DNA of 64,000 nucleotides from an uncultured Massilia sp. (GCF_913773735.1 NZ_CAJYEB010000022.1:151075-215074), one strand, 5' to 3'. Counted from the first letter of the stretch, positions 27,606-36,481 are shown. Numbers and translations: made by a program. Notes: generated from the letters alone by a model not told the origin.

Positions 27606-28445
27606 TCAGCGGCGTGGTTCGGCCAGCAGGGCGAGCTGGTAATCGGTCCTGGCGTAGCCGGGATTGTGCTTCTCGGTCCAGGCCAGGAAGGCGCGCGAGC
27701 GGTAGGCGGCGGCGATGGCCCTGGCGAACGGTTTGTTTTCGTCGCCGCGCCGCACCGCCACCAGGTTGGCGTAGTTGCGCGAGACGGTCTCGGTGCGCAG
27801 CGCTTCCGTCAGCTTCAGGCCCGAGGCTAGCGCGTAGTTGCCGTTGACGAAGGCGTAATCGGCGTCCTGCAGCGCGCGCGGCAGTTGCGCAGCCTCCAGC
27901 GGCAGCAGCTTGATGCCTCTGAGGTTGGCGGCGACGTCGCGTTCGGACGCCTTGAGCGGATCGGTCGCCGGCTTCAGGCGGATCCATCCGAGCTGCTCCA
28001 GCATGACCAGCGCGCGCGCCTGGTTGGTCGGGTCGTTGGGCAGGGCCACCGTCGCGCCGCTTTTCGCCGCGTCCAGCGACTTGTGGCGGCGGCTGTAGAT
28101 GGCGATGGGCGCGGTGGGCACGGTAATGAGTTCCGCCAGCGCCAGCTTGTGGTCGGCGGCGAACTTGCGCAGGTAAATCATGTGCTGGAACACGTTGGCG
28201 TCGAGCGAACCGTCGGCCAGCGCGAAGTTGGGCTGGACGTAGTCGTTGAACTCGACGATCCTGACCTTCCAGCCCTGGCCTTCCAGGATCGGCTTGATGC
28301 CCAGCCGGACCTGGTCGGCGTAGGGGCCGGCGCTGGTGCCGATGACGATTTCCCTGGCGTCCCCGGCATGGGCCGGAAGGTGGCCGAGGGAGAGAGCGGC
28401 GAGTGCGGCGAGTGCGGCCAGCGCCGCTCGGCGTAAGTGTTGCAT
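27606..28445 (-). CDS. MetQ/NlpA-like ABC binding protein
   Basis: 279 residues with a signal peptide built from repeated Ala-Ala-Leu codons (LAALAALAALSLG, cleavage near AHAG at ~28) and no lipobox Cys, unlike most MetQ proteins. The body shows the NlpA family pattern: VIGTSAGPYADQVRLGIKPI, WKVRIVEFNDYVQPNFALAD, LDANVFQHMIYLRKF, and VALPNDPTNQARALVMLEQLG. Methionine is the classic ligand; given the sulfur-acquisition neighbours, another organosulfur compound is possible. Encoded 9 bases after the LLM gene's start region, within the operon. Confidence 0.88.
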   Translation of the reverse strand: MQHLRRAALAALAALAALSLGHLPAHAGDAREIVIGTSAGPYADQVRLGIKPILEGQGWKVRIVEFNDYVQPNFALADGSLDANVFQHMIYLRKFAADHKLALAELITVPTAPIAIYSRRHKSLDAAKSGATVALPNDPTNQARALVMLEQLGWIRLKPATDPLKASERDVAANLRGIKLLPLEAAQLPRALQDADYAFVNGNYALASGLKLTEALRTETVSRNYANLVAVRRGDENKPFARAIAAAYRSRAFLAWTEKHNPGYARTDYQLALLAEPRR

Positions 28446-28471
28446 GTTCGTCCTTGTGGATGGATGAAGAA

Positions 28472-29134
28472 TCAGCGCTTGTCGAGCCGGCGCGCGAGAC
28501 CGCCGCCGCACAGCTGGATCACTTGCACCACCGCCACCAGCACGGCGACGGTGAAGATCATGATGTCGGTCTCGAAACGGTAGTAGCCGTAGCGGATGGC
28601 CAGGTCGCCGATGCCGCCGCCGCCCACCACGCCGGCCACCGCCGAGTAGGACAGGAAGCTGATGGCCAGCACCGTCAGCGCCAGCACGATGCCGGAGCGG
28701 GCCTCGACCAGCAGCACGCGGGTGACCACCTGCAGCTCCGAGGCACCCATCGAGCGCGCCGCCTCGATCACGCCGCGCGGCACGTCGCGCAGCGTCTGCT
28801 CGACCAGGCGGGCGAAATACGGGATCGCCGCCACCGACAGCGGCACCGAAGCCGCCAGCGGGCCGATCGAGGTGCCGACCACCAGGCGCGTGACCGGCAC
28901 CAGCGCCACCAGCAGGATGATGAAGGGGAAGGAGCGGATCGTGTTCACGGTCCAGCCCAGCAGCAGCGCCAGCGGACGGTGGCGCAATGACTGGCCGTCG
29001 CCCACCAGGAACAGCAGGATGCCCAGCGGGCCGCCGAACAGCAGGGCGCAAGCCAGGCCGATGCCGAGCATGGTCAGGGTCTGGCCCAGGGCCACGGCGA
29101 GCTCGGGCAGGATGTCGGTCAGGTGGTCAAGCAT
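28472..29134 (-). CDS. MetI-like ABC permease
   Basis: 220 residues with five predicted TM helices, the length and layout of MetI. Characteristic segments: NTIRSFPFIILLVALVPVTRLVVG, IPYFARLVEQTL and the EAA loop region VIEAARSMGASELQVVTRVLL, then VVGGGGIGDLAIRYGY near the end. Its start overlaps the 3' end of the ATPase gene by 8 bases. Partner of the flanking MetN- and MetQ-like proteins. Confidence 0.9.
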   Translation of the reverse strand: MLDHLTDILPELAVALGQTLTMLGIGLACALLFGGPLGILLFLVGDGQSLRHRPLALLLGWTVNTIRSFPFIILLVALVPVTRLVVGTSIGPLAASVPLSVAAIPYFARLVEQTLRDVPRGVIEAARSMGASELQVVTRVLLVEARSGIVLALTVLAISFLSYSAVAGVVGGGGIGDLAIRYGYYRFETDIMIFTVAVLVAVVQVIQLCGGGLARRLDKR

Positions 29135-29951
29135 GCTGGGCTCCCCGGCCGAACAGGGCGACCGCTTCGCTGCGGTAGAAGGCGAGTTCGCGGCCCAGCG
29201 CCGTGCGCGGCGGCGCGATGGTGGCGCCCAGGTCGATGTCCTCGGCGACGACGCCGTCCTCGATGACGGCGATGCGCCGGCACAGCGCGGCCAGCGCCTG
29301 CAGTTCGTGGCTGACGATGACGATGGTGACGCCCAGCCGGGCGTTGACGTCGCGCAGCGTGAGCAGCAGGGCGCGCGTGGTCTCGGCGTCGAGCGCGGAC
29401 GTCGGTTCGTCGCACAACAGGATGCGCGGCTGGCTCGCGAGGGCGCGGGCGATCGCTACGCGCTGCTTCTGCCCGCCCGACAGCTGCGCCGGCCAGGCAT
29501 TGGCCTTGTCGGCGATGCCCACCAGTTCCAGGCATTCGCGCACCCGTTGTTCCCGGCGCGGCGCGTTCAGCAGGCCGTGCAGGCGCAGCGGGAAGGCGAC
29601 GTTGGCGGCCACCGTCAGGTTCTGCAGCAGGTTGTACTGCTGGAAGATCATGCCGATGTCGCGCCGCGCCGCGCGCAGCTCGGCGCGCCCCAGCCGCGCC
29701 AGGTCGCGCCCGCCGACGAGGATGCGGCCGCGGTCCGGCCTCTCCAGCAGGTTGATCATGCGCAGCAGCGTCGACTTACCTGCGCCGCTGCGGCCGGCGA
29801 TGCCGACGATCTCGCCGGCGCCCACGTCGAGGGTCGCGCCGCGCAGCGCCGCGCTGCGGTCGACCCCGGCGCCGAAGGCTTTCGCCACGCCGTCGATGCG
29901 GATCAGCGGGGCGGCCGGGTTGGCGTCGATCCCGTTCATCGCCGCGCTCAC
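29127..29951 (-). CDS. MetN-like ABC ATPase
   Basis: 274 residues. Walker A GRSGAGKST near 53-61, MIFQQYNLLQNLTVAANVAFPLR region, signature LSGGQKQRVAIARAL, Walker B ILLCDEPTSALDAETT and the H-loop SHELQAL. The MetN-type C-terminal ACT-like regulatory domain (about 100 residues in E. coli MetN) is missing, so this importer should lack methionine trans-inhibition of that kind. GTG at 29951 overlaps the upstream stop by 4 bases (GTGA); ATG at 29939 is the alternative start. Confidence 0.88.
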   Translation of the reverse strand: MSAAMNGIDANPAAPLIRIDGVAKAFGAGVDRSAALRGATLDVGAGEIVGIAGRSGAGKSTLLRMINLLERPDRGRILVGGRDLARLGRAELRAARRDIGMIFQQYNLLQNLTVAANVAFPLRLHGLLNAPRREQRVRECLELVGIADKANAWPAQLSGGQKQRVAIARALASQPRILLCDEPTSALDAETTRALLLTLRDVNARLGVTIVIVSHELQALAALCRRIAVIEDGVVAEDIDLGATIAPPRTALGRELAFYRSEAVALFGRGAQHA

Positions 29952-31177
29952 GAGTAGGCGCTCGGTTCCGGCAGGCGGCCGTCGAGCGCGTGGCGGCCCA
30001 GGTCGCGCAGCTTGTAGTCGACCGGGTCGTGCAGCGTGTGCACGCGGGCGTTGCGCCAGAAGCGGTCGAAGCCGTAGCGGGCCGAGGTCGAGCGCGCGCC
30101 GGTCAGCTCGAACAACTGGCCGCCGATGCCGATGGCGGCGCGGTGCGCCAGCACCTTGGCCTCGGCCACGGCGATGGCCACCTCGCCGCGCTCGCGCGCC
30201 GACAGGGCGGCGCCGCGCTCGAAGGCGGCATCGAGCAGGCGGCCCGCGTCGTCGGCCAGCGCCTGCGCCGGGCGCGCCAGCAGGTGGAATTCGCCGAAGC
30301 GGTGCTGCACGTAAGGGTCGTCGGTGGCCGCCGCCACTTCGGGGCCGGACGCGAACCAGGGCCGCGCTTCCTCCTGCAGGTAGCGCCGCGCCGCACCCAG
30401 GGCGCCCTCGGCAATGCCGAGGTAGAGGTTGGCCATGACCAGCTGGGCCACCTGCGAGCGCAGCGTCGACTGCGGCGTCGGCGCGCGGTGGGCCGGCTGC
30501 AGCACCAGGTCCTCGGGCAGCACGACGCGCTCGAAATGCACGGCGCCGCTGTCGGTCTGGCGCTGGCCGAAGGCATCCCAGTCGGCCTCCACGGCGATGC
30601 CAGGCTGCGTGGCCGGCAGCACGGCGACCAGCGCGGCCTGCGCCAGCGGGTCCCAGGCCGACACGGTCAGCCAGTCGGCACCGACGGAGCCGGAGGCGAA
30701 GCTCTTGGTCCCGTCCAGCACGTAGCCGCCGGCCGTGGGCGTGGCGACCAGGCGCCGGTCGAGCGGATTCAGGGCATTGCCCCAGAAGATGTCGCGCTCG
30801 ATGGTGTCGGTCAGCAGGCGGCGCTGCTGGCGCGCGTCGCCGTACAGGCGGATGCCGGCCAACTGCAGGTGGTGGAAGCCGAGCAGGTGGGCGAGGGCGC
30901 TGTCGGCGCGCGCCACGATGCGCACGGCGCGCAGCACGGTGGACCAGTCGGCGCCGTCGCCGCCGAATTCCCGCGGCACCGACAGCGCCAGCAGGCCGGA
31001 GCCGCGCACCAGTTCGCGTTCGCGCGCCGGATGGCCGCCGGCGCGGTCGCGCTCGACGGCGGTCTGTTCGAGCTGCGCGGCCAGGGTGGCGGCGGCGGCG
31101 AGCGGGTCGTAGCCGGCGGGCGCGATCGGCGCGGCGGCGGGGGCGTCCGTGTCGGACGCGTGGAGGGCCAGGGTCAT
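29948..31177 (-). CDS. SfnB-like acyl-CoA-dehydrogenase-fold flavin monooxygenase
   Basis: 409 residues with the acyl-CoA dehydrogenase fold as used by SfnB, DszC and related group D monooxygenases rather than fatty-acid enzymes: GSGLLALSVPREFGGDGADWS near 60, FHHLQLAGIRLYG, IFWGNALNPLD, GYVLDGTKSFASGS near 150, and the C-terminal FWRNARVHTLHDPVDYKLRDLG. This last segment is typical of the SfnB/DszC branch. First gene of the eight-gene sulfur operon. ATG at 31177 has a CAGGAT ribosome site; an upstream TTG at 31216 is unlikely. Confidence 0.88.
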   Translation of the reverse strand: MTLALHASDTDAPAAAPIAPAGYDPLAAAATLAAQLEQTAVERDRAGGHPARERELVRGSGLLALSVPREFGGDGADWSTVLRAVRIVARADSALAHLLGFHHLQLAGIRLYGDARQQRRLLTDTIERDIFWGNALNPLDRRLVATPTAGGYVLDGTKSFASGSVGADWLTVSAWDPLAQAALVAVLPATQPGIAVEADWDAFGQRQTDSGAVHFERVVLPEDLVLQPAHRAPTPQSTLRSQVAQLVMANLYLGIAEGALGAARRYLQEEARPWFASGPEVAAATDDPYVQHRFGEFHLLARPAQALADDAGRLLDAAFERGAALSARERGEVAIAVAEAKVLAHRAAIGIGGQLFELTGARSTSARYGFDRFWRNARVHTLHDPVDYKLRDLGRHALDGRLPEPSAYS

Positions 31178-31197
31178 GGGCGGTATCCTGTTCGGCA

Positions 31198-31216
31198 ATG
31201 AGGCCCAGTATTGCAA
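31198..31216 (-). promoter_or_regulatory. Weak sigma-54-like promoter candidate for the sulfur operon
   Basis: Reading leftward there is a TTGC (-12-like) preceded at the right distance by GTGTACG, matching only part of the TGGCACG (-24) consensus; the essential GG is reduced to TG. It sits about 37 bases before the SfnB-like ATG. Known sfn genes are driven by the sigma-54 activator SfnR, which is why I looked. No SfnR-like gene is nearby. Confidence 0.2.
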
Positions 31217-31343
31217 AGGCCGTACACCGCGTGAACGAAGATATTTCGCCTTGTATATGTGCGGAATGTTAAAACGAAAAACGTTCTAGCATGTGCGCAA
31301 TGCTGCGAGATCGGGCAGGAATAGCCTCCCGGTAGCATCACAG

Positions 31344-31430
31344 CGTCGTCCCCGCGCAGGCGGGACCCCGGGTTGCATGCGTACCGGCTGCGAATGCAGA
31401 ACTTGGATCCCCGCCTTCGCGGGGATGACG
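31344..31430. repeat. Dispersed palindromic repeat, family 1, copy c
   Basis: Arms 31344-31369 and 31405-31430 with core CCCCGCGCAGGCGGGAC and a near-complement, 35-base spacer. Lies between the divergent-side promoter of the sulfur operon and the stop of the LysE gene (24 bases away). Confidence 0.8.
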
Positions 31431-31453
31431 ATGGGCCGGGAATGACCGTGGAC

Positions 31454-32080
31454 TTATCGCGCCACGATCAGGCGCAGCCCCAGGCCGATGAAGATCGCGC
31501 CCGCGATCCGGTCCAGCCACATGCCCGCCGTCGGCCGCCGCCCCAGCCAGGCGCCCACCGCGCCGGAAAAGGCGCCGAGCAGGCCGAACAGCACGGCCGC
31601 CTGCAGCGTGAACGTGATGCCCAAAAGGGCCGTCTGCAGGTTGGCGTCGCCGCGGCCGGGCGCCACGAATTGCGGCAGGAAGGACAGGAAGAACAGCGCC
31701 ACCTTCGGATTGATCGCATTGGCCAGCATGCCCTTGAAGAACAGGACGCGCGCCGGCTCGGTCGCACCCTCGGCGGCGCCGACGCGGGCCACGCCGCGGC
31801 TGCGGATCGCGTGCAAGCCCATCCAGGCCAGGTACAGGCCGCCGCAGACCTTGAGCGTGGCGAAGGCCAGCGGCGAGGCGGCGATCAGCGCGCTGACGCC
31901 GAGCACGGCCAGCAGCGTGTGGCTCAGGCAGCCGAAGGCGCAGCCCAGGCCGAAGGCGACGCCGCGCGCGCGTCCCCGGGCGACGCCGATGCTCAGCACC
32001 ATCATGTTGTCGGGGCCGGGCGACAGCGTCAGCAGGATGGCGGCGGCGAGGAAGGCCAGGAACTGGTCGGGAGTCAGCAT
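31454..32080 (-). CDS. LysE/RhtB-family amino-acid exporter
   Basis: 208 residues, inner membrane, six predicted TM helices. The N-terminal family signature LSPGPDNMMVLSIGVARGRARG (residues ~20-40) and the middle FFKGMLANAINPKVALFFLSFLPQFV segment are diagnostic for LysE/RhtB exporters, which remove excess amino acids or derivatives. ATG at 32080 chosen over an in-frame ATG 18 bases upstream because it places TM1 at the usual position. Single gene, divergent from the phosphoesterase. Substrate unknown. Confidence 0.92.
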   Translation of the reverse strand: MLTPDQFLAFLAAAILLTLSPGPDNMMVLSIGVARGRARGVAFGLGCAFGCLSHTLLAVLGVSALIAASPLAFATLKVCGGLYLAWMGLHAIRSRGVARVGAAEGATEPARVLFFKGMLANAINPKVALFFLSFLPQFVAPGRGDANLQTALLGITFTLQAAVLFGLLGAFSGAVGAWLGRRPTAGMWLDRIAGAIFIGLGLRLIVAR

Positions 32081-32209
32081 GGGCGGGCAGGCGGGCAAAA
32101 AGTGGCCATCTTACATTTCATTTGCCGCAAGCACTACCACGCGCGCGACAGCACCGCGCCATCGCGTCGACGCTTCGTGTAAAGTGCCAGTTTTGCAACC
32201 TGCGCCCGC

Positions 32210-33055
32210 ATGACCAAGAACAAGCATCAACGTCCGATCCGCCACGCGACCGAACGCGTCCTGAATGCCCTGCTGCTGGGCGGCGCGGTGGCGGGCCTCA
32301 GCTACCGGCTCGGCGGGCAGGGGCGGGTGCGCGTGGCGCGCCACGCGGTCGCGCTGGCGCCGGACAAGCGCCTGGCGCGGCCCCTGCGCATCGGCTTCGC
32401 GTCCGACTTCCATGCCGGCCCCACGACGGACGGCCGCCTGTTCGACGACCTGCTCGCGCGGCTGGCGCAGGAGCGGCCCGACGTCCTGCTGCTGGGCGGC
32501 GACTACGTTTCCTTCGACGCCGGCAACATCGCCGCGCTGGGCGACTTCCTGCGCCGGGCGCGGGCGCCGCTCGGCACCTATGCGGTGCTCGGCAACCACG
32601 ACGTCTGGAACGGCCGCGTACCCATCGAGGCGGCGCTGCGCGACGCCGGCGTGACCGTGCTGGTGAACCGCAGCGTGGCGCTGCCGGCGCCGTTCGGCCA
32701 GGTCAGCGTGTGCGGCATCGACGACCCGTGGACCGGCGAACCCTCGGCGAGGGCCACGTTCGAGGGCGCCGGCGACGTGCGCATCTATCTCATGCATTCC
32801 CCCGACGGCCTGTGGCGCCTCGATCGCCAGCACTTCGACGTCGGCCTGGCCGGGCATACCCATGGTGGGCAGATCGCGCTCCAGAATGGTGCACCGCTGT
32901 TCCGTCCCAGCGGTCCGGTATCGCGCGATTACTGCTATGGCCGCTTCGACATCCCCGGCAACGGCCCCCTCCTGGTGAGCCGCGGGGTCGGCTGCGCCGG
33001 GATTCCGCTGCGCCTGAATGCCGACCCGGAATTGCTGGTGTGCACGCTGTCCTAG
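32210..33055 (+). CDS. Calcineurin-like metallophosphoesterase
   Basis: 281 residues, one N-terminal hydrophobic helix (LLLGGAVAGLSYRLG). All five blocks of the dinuclear metallophosphoesterase site are present: DFHAG, GGDY, GNHD, a His in LMHSPD, and GHTHGGQ. Resembles the YaeI/YkuE/LpxG group, membrane-facing enzymes that hydrolyse phosphodiester or pyrophosphate bonds in lipids (UDP-diacylglucosamine or undecaprenyl-PP type); which reaction applies is not clear. Monocistronic. Confidence 0.88.
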   Translation: MTKNKHQRPIRHATERVLNALLLGGAVAGLSYRLGGQGRVRVARHAVALAPDKRLARPLRIGFASDFHAGPTTDGRLFDDLLARLAQERPDVLLLGGDYVSFDAGNIAALGDFLRRARAPLGTYAVLGNHDVWNGRVPIEAALRDAGVTVLVNRSVALPAPFGQVSVCGIDDPWTGEPSARATFEGAGDVRIYLMHSPDGLWRLDRQHFDVGLAGHTHGGQIALQNGAPLFRPSGPVSRDYCYGRFDIPGNGPLLVSRGVGCAGIPLRLNADPELLVCTLS

Positions 33056-33189
33056 GCGGCGATGCCGGAGTAAATGGTATCCGTGCAGTGGATTCGCAGC
33101 ATTTTCATGCTCCCGATCACAAAAAATAAGTATTTCCTTTGATTCTGGATAACAGAATGGTGATAATGGCACGCCGCTAATGCTGCTGC

Positions 33190-33212
33190 CCGGCATTGTT
33201 TTTGCATGCCGG
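33190..33212 (+). other. Hairpin in the 5' leader of the amino-acid permease
   Basis: CCGGCAT / ATGCCGG, a 7-base perfect stem with a 9-base T-rich loop. It sits in the 288-base gap before the permease. About 24 bases on, an AAGAGGAG Shine-Dalgarno-like sequence (33236-33243) is followed by a GTG at 33247 that opens only onto the wrong frame. No known riboswitch consensus recognised. Confidence 0.4.
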
Positions 33213-33343
33213 AAAGCTGCGCAGGCCCGTACCCAAGAGGAGACAAGTGCGCGTGCATCCCGTCGGGATCGACACGATCGCTCTGCGGCGGTGCACACAA
33301 CAACGAGGGCGCGGGATCACTCTACAAACGATTGGAGAAAGCA

Positions 33344-34741
33344 GTGAGTCTTTTCAGAACCAAGAATCTCGACGACATGGTCGCAGCCGCCGGCAAACCC
33401 AGCGGCCTGCGCAAGGTATTGGGTCCGACCGACCTGATCCTGATGGGCATCGGGGCCATCATCGGCACCGGCATCTTCGTGCTCACCGGCGCCGGCGCAC
33501 TGACCGCCGGTCCGGCGCTGACGGTGTCCTTCATCGTCGCCGCCATCGCCTGCGGCTTCGCGGCGATGTGCTACGCGGAGTTCGCGTCCACCGTGCCGGT
33601 CGCCGGCTCGATCTATACCTACAGCTATGCGACGCTGGGCGAAATCGTCGCGTGGATGATCGGCTGGGACCTGCTGCTCGAGTATGGCTTGGCGACCTCG
33701 ACCGTGGCGAGCGGCTGGTCCGGCTATTTCCAGTCGCTGCTGAAAGGCTTCGGCATCGCGATCCCGCAGGCGCTGTCGGCCGCGCCGGGCGCGCTGCCGA
33801 ACGTGCAGACCGTGATGAACCTGCCGGCCCTCGTCATCATGCTGCTGCTGACCTGGATGCTGTCGCTGGGCGTGCGCGAGTCGGCGCGCGTGAACAACGT
33901 GATGGTGATCATCAAGACGGTCGTCGTGCTGCTGTTCATCGCCGTCGGCGTCAAGCACGTGGCGCCGGCGAACTGGACGCCGTTCGCCCCGTTCGGCGTG
34001 AACGGCATCATGAGCGCCGCCGCCGTCGTGTTCTTCGCCTTCATCGGCTTCGACGCCGTGACCTCGGCCGCCGAGGAAGTCAAGCGTCCGGAGCGCGACC
34101 TGCCGATCGGCATCATCGGCTCGCTGCTGATCTGCACCGTGCTGTACGTCATCGTGGCCGCCATCATGACCGGCATCGTCCCGTTCAAGCTGTTCGAAGG
34201 CGTCGACCACCCCGTTTCGCTGGCCCTGCAGCACGCGGGCGAGAACTGGTTCGCCGGTTGGATCGACCTGGGTGCCATCCTCGGCATGACCACCGTGATC
34301 CTGGTGATGGCCTACGGCCAGACCCGCATCCTGTTCGCCATGTCGCGCGACGGCCTGCTGCCGGAGAAACTCTCGCGCGTGCATCCGAAATACGGCACCC
34401 CGTTCTTCGCGACCTGGATGGTCGGCATCGTGTTTGGCCTGATGGCCGCCTTCATCCCGCTGAACGTGCTGGCCGAACTGGTCAACATCGGCACCCTGGC
34501 TGCGTTCTGCCTGGTGTCGGTCGCCGTGATCGTGCTGCGCAAGAAGCGTCCGGACCTCAAGCGCGCGTTCCGCTGCCCGGGCGTGCCCGTCGTGCCGGCC
34601 ATCGCCGTGGTGTTCTGCCTGGCGCTGATGTCGTTCCTGTCGGCCATCACCTGGATCGCCTTCGGCGTCTGGCTGCTGATCGGCCTGCTGGTCTATTTCG
34701 GCTACGCCCGTTCGCGTTCCAAGCTGCGCGACGTGCAATAA
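33344..34741 (+). CDS. APC-superfamily amino-acid permease
   Basis: 465 residues, about 12 TM helices, CAT/YfnA-like branch. After the cytoplasmic start MSLFRTKNLDDM (GTG start at 33344, ribosome site GGAG 8 bases upstream) comes the APC hallmark MGIGAIIGTGIFVLTGAGAL in TM1. FFAFIGFDAVTSAAEEVKRP in the TM6 region is also diagnostic. Moves neutral or cationic amino acids by proton coupling; the exact substrate is not evident. The frame is open back to an ATG at 33206, but that would add 46 Cys/Gly-rich residues unlike any permease. A strong terminator follows. Confidence 0.93.
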   Translation: MSLFRTKNLDDMVAAAGKPSGLRKVLGPTDLILMGIGAIIGTGIFVLTGAGALTAGPALTVSFIVAAIACGFAAMCYAEFASTVPVAGSIYTYSYATLGEIVAWMIGWDLLLEYGLATSTVASGWSGYFQSLLKGFGIAIPQALSAAPGALPNVQTVMNLPALVIMLLLTWMLSLGVRESARVNNVMVIIKTVVVLLFIAVGVKHVAPANWTPFAPFGVNGIMSAAAVVFFAFIGFDAVTSAAEEVKRPERDLPIGIIGSLLICTVLYVIVAAIMTGIVPFKLFEGVDHPVSLALQHAGENWFAGWIDLGAILGMTTVILVMAYGQTRILFAMSRDGLLPEKLSRVHPKYGTPFFATWMVGIVFGLMAAFIPLNVLAELVNIGTLAAFCLVSVAVIVLRKKRPDLKRAFRCPGVPVVPAIAVVFCLALMSFLSAITWIAFGVWLLIGLLVYFGYARSRSKLRDVQ

Positions 34742-34785
34742 AAAAATAAAGTGTGTGCGGCGAGGTGCGCCGCCACGCGCCAACG

Positions 34786-34809
34786 GGGCGGCCATGTGCC
34801 GCCCTTTTT
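34786..34809 (+). terminator. Rho-independent terminator after amino-acid permease
   Basis: Perfect 7-base stem GGGCGGC / GCCGCCC with a 5-base loop CATGT, immediately followed by TTTTT. It lies 45 bases after the permease stop codon and is the clearest intrinsic terminator in the window. Confidence 0.9.
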
Positions 34810-34963
34810 ACATATTGCTATCAGGCATTAATACGGGATTAACTCATTTGAAATTCATGTAATTTTTGTAAGTTCTGTCCGACAAGCACGAGGGTGGCGC
34901 ACCGATGTCGTGCGCAAGGCAGGGTCCGCATAATCGGGGTAGCACATCTACCAGACCATTGCC

Positions 34964-36427
34964 ATGACCTCACTGTTTGCCGTCGATAATGCCGACACCC
35001 GCAGCGCGCAGGAAGCGCGCCCGGTGCAGGGCACCCCCGACTCGAAAGCACTTTATTTTGCGCTGCTGGATACCCCGGCGGAAGCCGCCGCGGCGTCGCG
35101 TGCTTATTTGCAAGCCCAGATCGCCGCGGCGCGCACCATCGGCGCCGACGACCTGCCGGAAGCGCCCTGGCAACTGCAGGGCTGGATCCAGGGCCGCGCC
35201 GAGACCGTCGGCCTGGCCTACCGCGAATACCTGGCGGCCCGCAAGAACGGCGCGCCGCGCCGCTATTTCTCGAACAAGTCGCACGCGCTGTACTTCCTGA
35301 AGGGCGCCGCGCCGACCAAGCTGGTCGACGGCGCCTGGCTGTACGGCGTGCTGCCGCGCTGGGAAAACCCGGACTTCCACCCGCTCATCAAGACCTACCT
35401 CGAAGAGCTGGGCGACGGCGTGCCGGACAAGAACCACGTCACGCTGTACCGCCGCCTGCTGGCCGCGCACGGCTGCGAACACTGGGAAGACCTGTCGGAC
35501 GAGCATTTCGTGCAGGGAGCGATCCAGCTGGCGCTGGCCTACCACGCGGACGCTTTCCTGCCCGAGGTCGTGGGCTACAACCTCGGCTACGAGCAGCTGC
35601 CGCTGCACCTGCTGATCACCTCCTACGAGCTGAACGAACTGGGCATCGATCCCTACTACTTCACGCTGCACGTCACCGTCGACAACGCCGGCAGTGGCCA
35701 TGCGCACAAGGCCGTGCAGGCCGTGCGCACGCTGGCCGCGCAGTCGGGCGACCCGGCCGCGTTCTGGCGCCGCGTGCTGGACGGCTACCGCCTGAACGAC
35801 CTGGGCGCCTGCACCACGTCGATCATCGGCGCGTTCGACCTGGAGGCCGAACTGGTCGAGATCTTCACGGCCAAGGCGGCGATCGGCAAGAACATGCACT
35901 CGGATTACTGCCGCGTGGCCGGCCGCTCGGTCAACGACTGGCTGGGCGAGCCGAAGGACATCCCGGACTTCCTCAAGGCGATGGAGGATTCCGGCTGGAT
36001 CCAGCGCGGCGAGGCGGTCGAGAACAGCCGCTTCTGGCGCCTGATCCAGGGCGAGCGGGCCGAGATGTTCGGCGTGTTCTCGTCCTACGAGCAGCAGGTG
36101 CTGCGCGACTGGATCACCAGCACCCGCGACGACGCCCGCAGCAGCCGCACCGGCCGCGTGCTCAGCCACCGCGCGCGCCAGCGCACGCTGGACAAGCTGA
36201 ACCAGCAGGGCGAGCGCAGCGGCTACCCGGAGCGCGGCCTGATCCGCCGCCGCTCGGCCGGCGCCGGCGGCGACAGCGAACTGGTGCAGCTGGAAGAGCG
36301 CGTCGCCAGCGCCGCCGGCAAGCAGGAAGCCATGGCCATGCTGGCGCGGCTGATGTCGCCCTCGGTGCACCACACGGCGATCGGGCTGATGGCGACGCGG
36401 ATGTACTCGCGCCTGCTGGACGCCTGA
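34964..36427 (+). CDS. Iron-containing heme-oxygenase-like (HDO) redox enzyme
   Basis: 487 residues, cytosolic, mostly helical. The central part (~130-330) carries the pattern of non-heme diiron heme-oxygenase-like oxidases: Glu/His-rich helices including E147, H158, E201, H236 and the strongly conserved DNAGSGHAHKA motif at 240-250. Family members (e.g. UndA, BesC, SznF, CADD) oxidise fatty acids, amino acids or other small molecules with O2; the reaction here is unknown. It sits 105 bases ahead of a cyanophycin synthetase on the same strand, separated by a strong hairpin, so a role in amino-acid or polymer chemistry is a reasonable guess. The C-terminal ~100 residues are charged and variable. 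Confidence 0.75.
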   Translation: MTSLFAVDNADTRSAQEARPVQGTPDSKALYFALLDTPAEAAAASRAYLQAQIAAARTIGADDLPEAPWQLQGWIQGRAETVGLAYREYLAARKNGAPRRYFSNKSHALYFLKGAAPTKLVDGAWLYGVLPRWENPDFHPLIKTYLEELGDGVPDKNHVTLYRRLLAAHGCEHWEDLSDEHFVQGAIQLALAYHADAFLPEVVGYNLGYEQLPLHLLITSYELNELGIDPYYFTLHVTVDNAGSGHAHKAVQAVRTLAAQSGDPAAFWRRVLDGYRLNDLGACTTSIIGAFDLEAELVEIFTAKAAIGKNMHSDYCRVAGRSVNDWLGEPKDIPDFLKAMEDSGWIQRGEAVENSRFWRLIQGERAEMFGVFSSYEQQVLRDWITSTRDDARSSRTGRVLSHRARQRTLDKLNQQGERSGYPERGLIRRRSAGAGGDSELVQLEERVASAAGKQEAMAMLARLMSPSVHHTAIGLMATRMYSRLLDA

Positions 36428-36481
36428 CCGGGATTCCACCGACGTTTCATCGACAACGCATTTCACCGAGCTTCATTGCGA

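Noticed and set aside
29939..31216. Fatty-acid acyl-CoA dehydrogenase for the gene at 29948
   Set aside because: The sequence pattern and the organosulfur operon around it point to the SfnB/DszC monooxygenase branch.
33167..33183. Sigma-54 promoter (TGGCAC) before the permease
   Set aside because: The distance from GG to the next GC is 12 bases instead of 10 and the TTGC element is absent.
33206..33343. 46-residue N-terminal extension of the amino-acid permease
   Set aside because: Cys/Gly-rich, no family precedent; the GTG at 33344 has a good ribosome site and gives the normal permease start.
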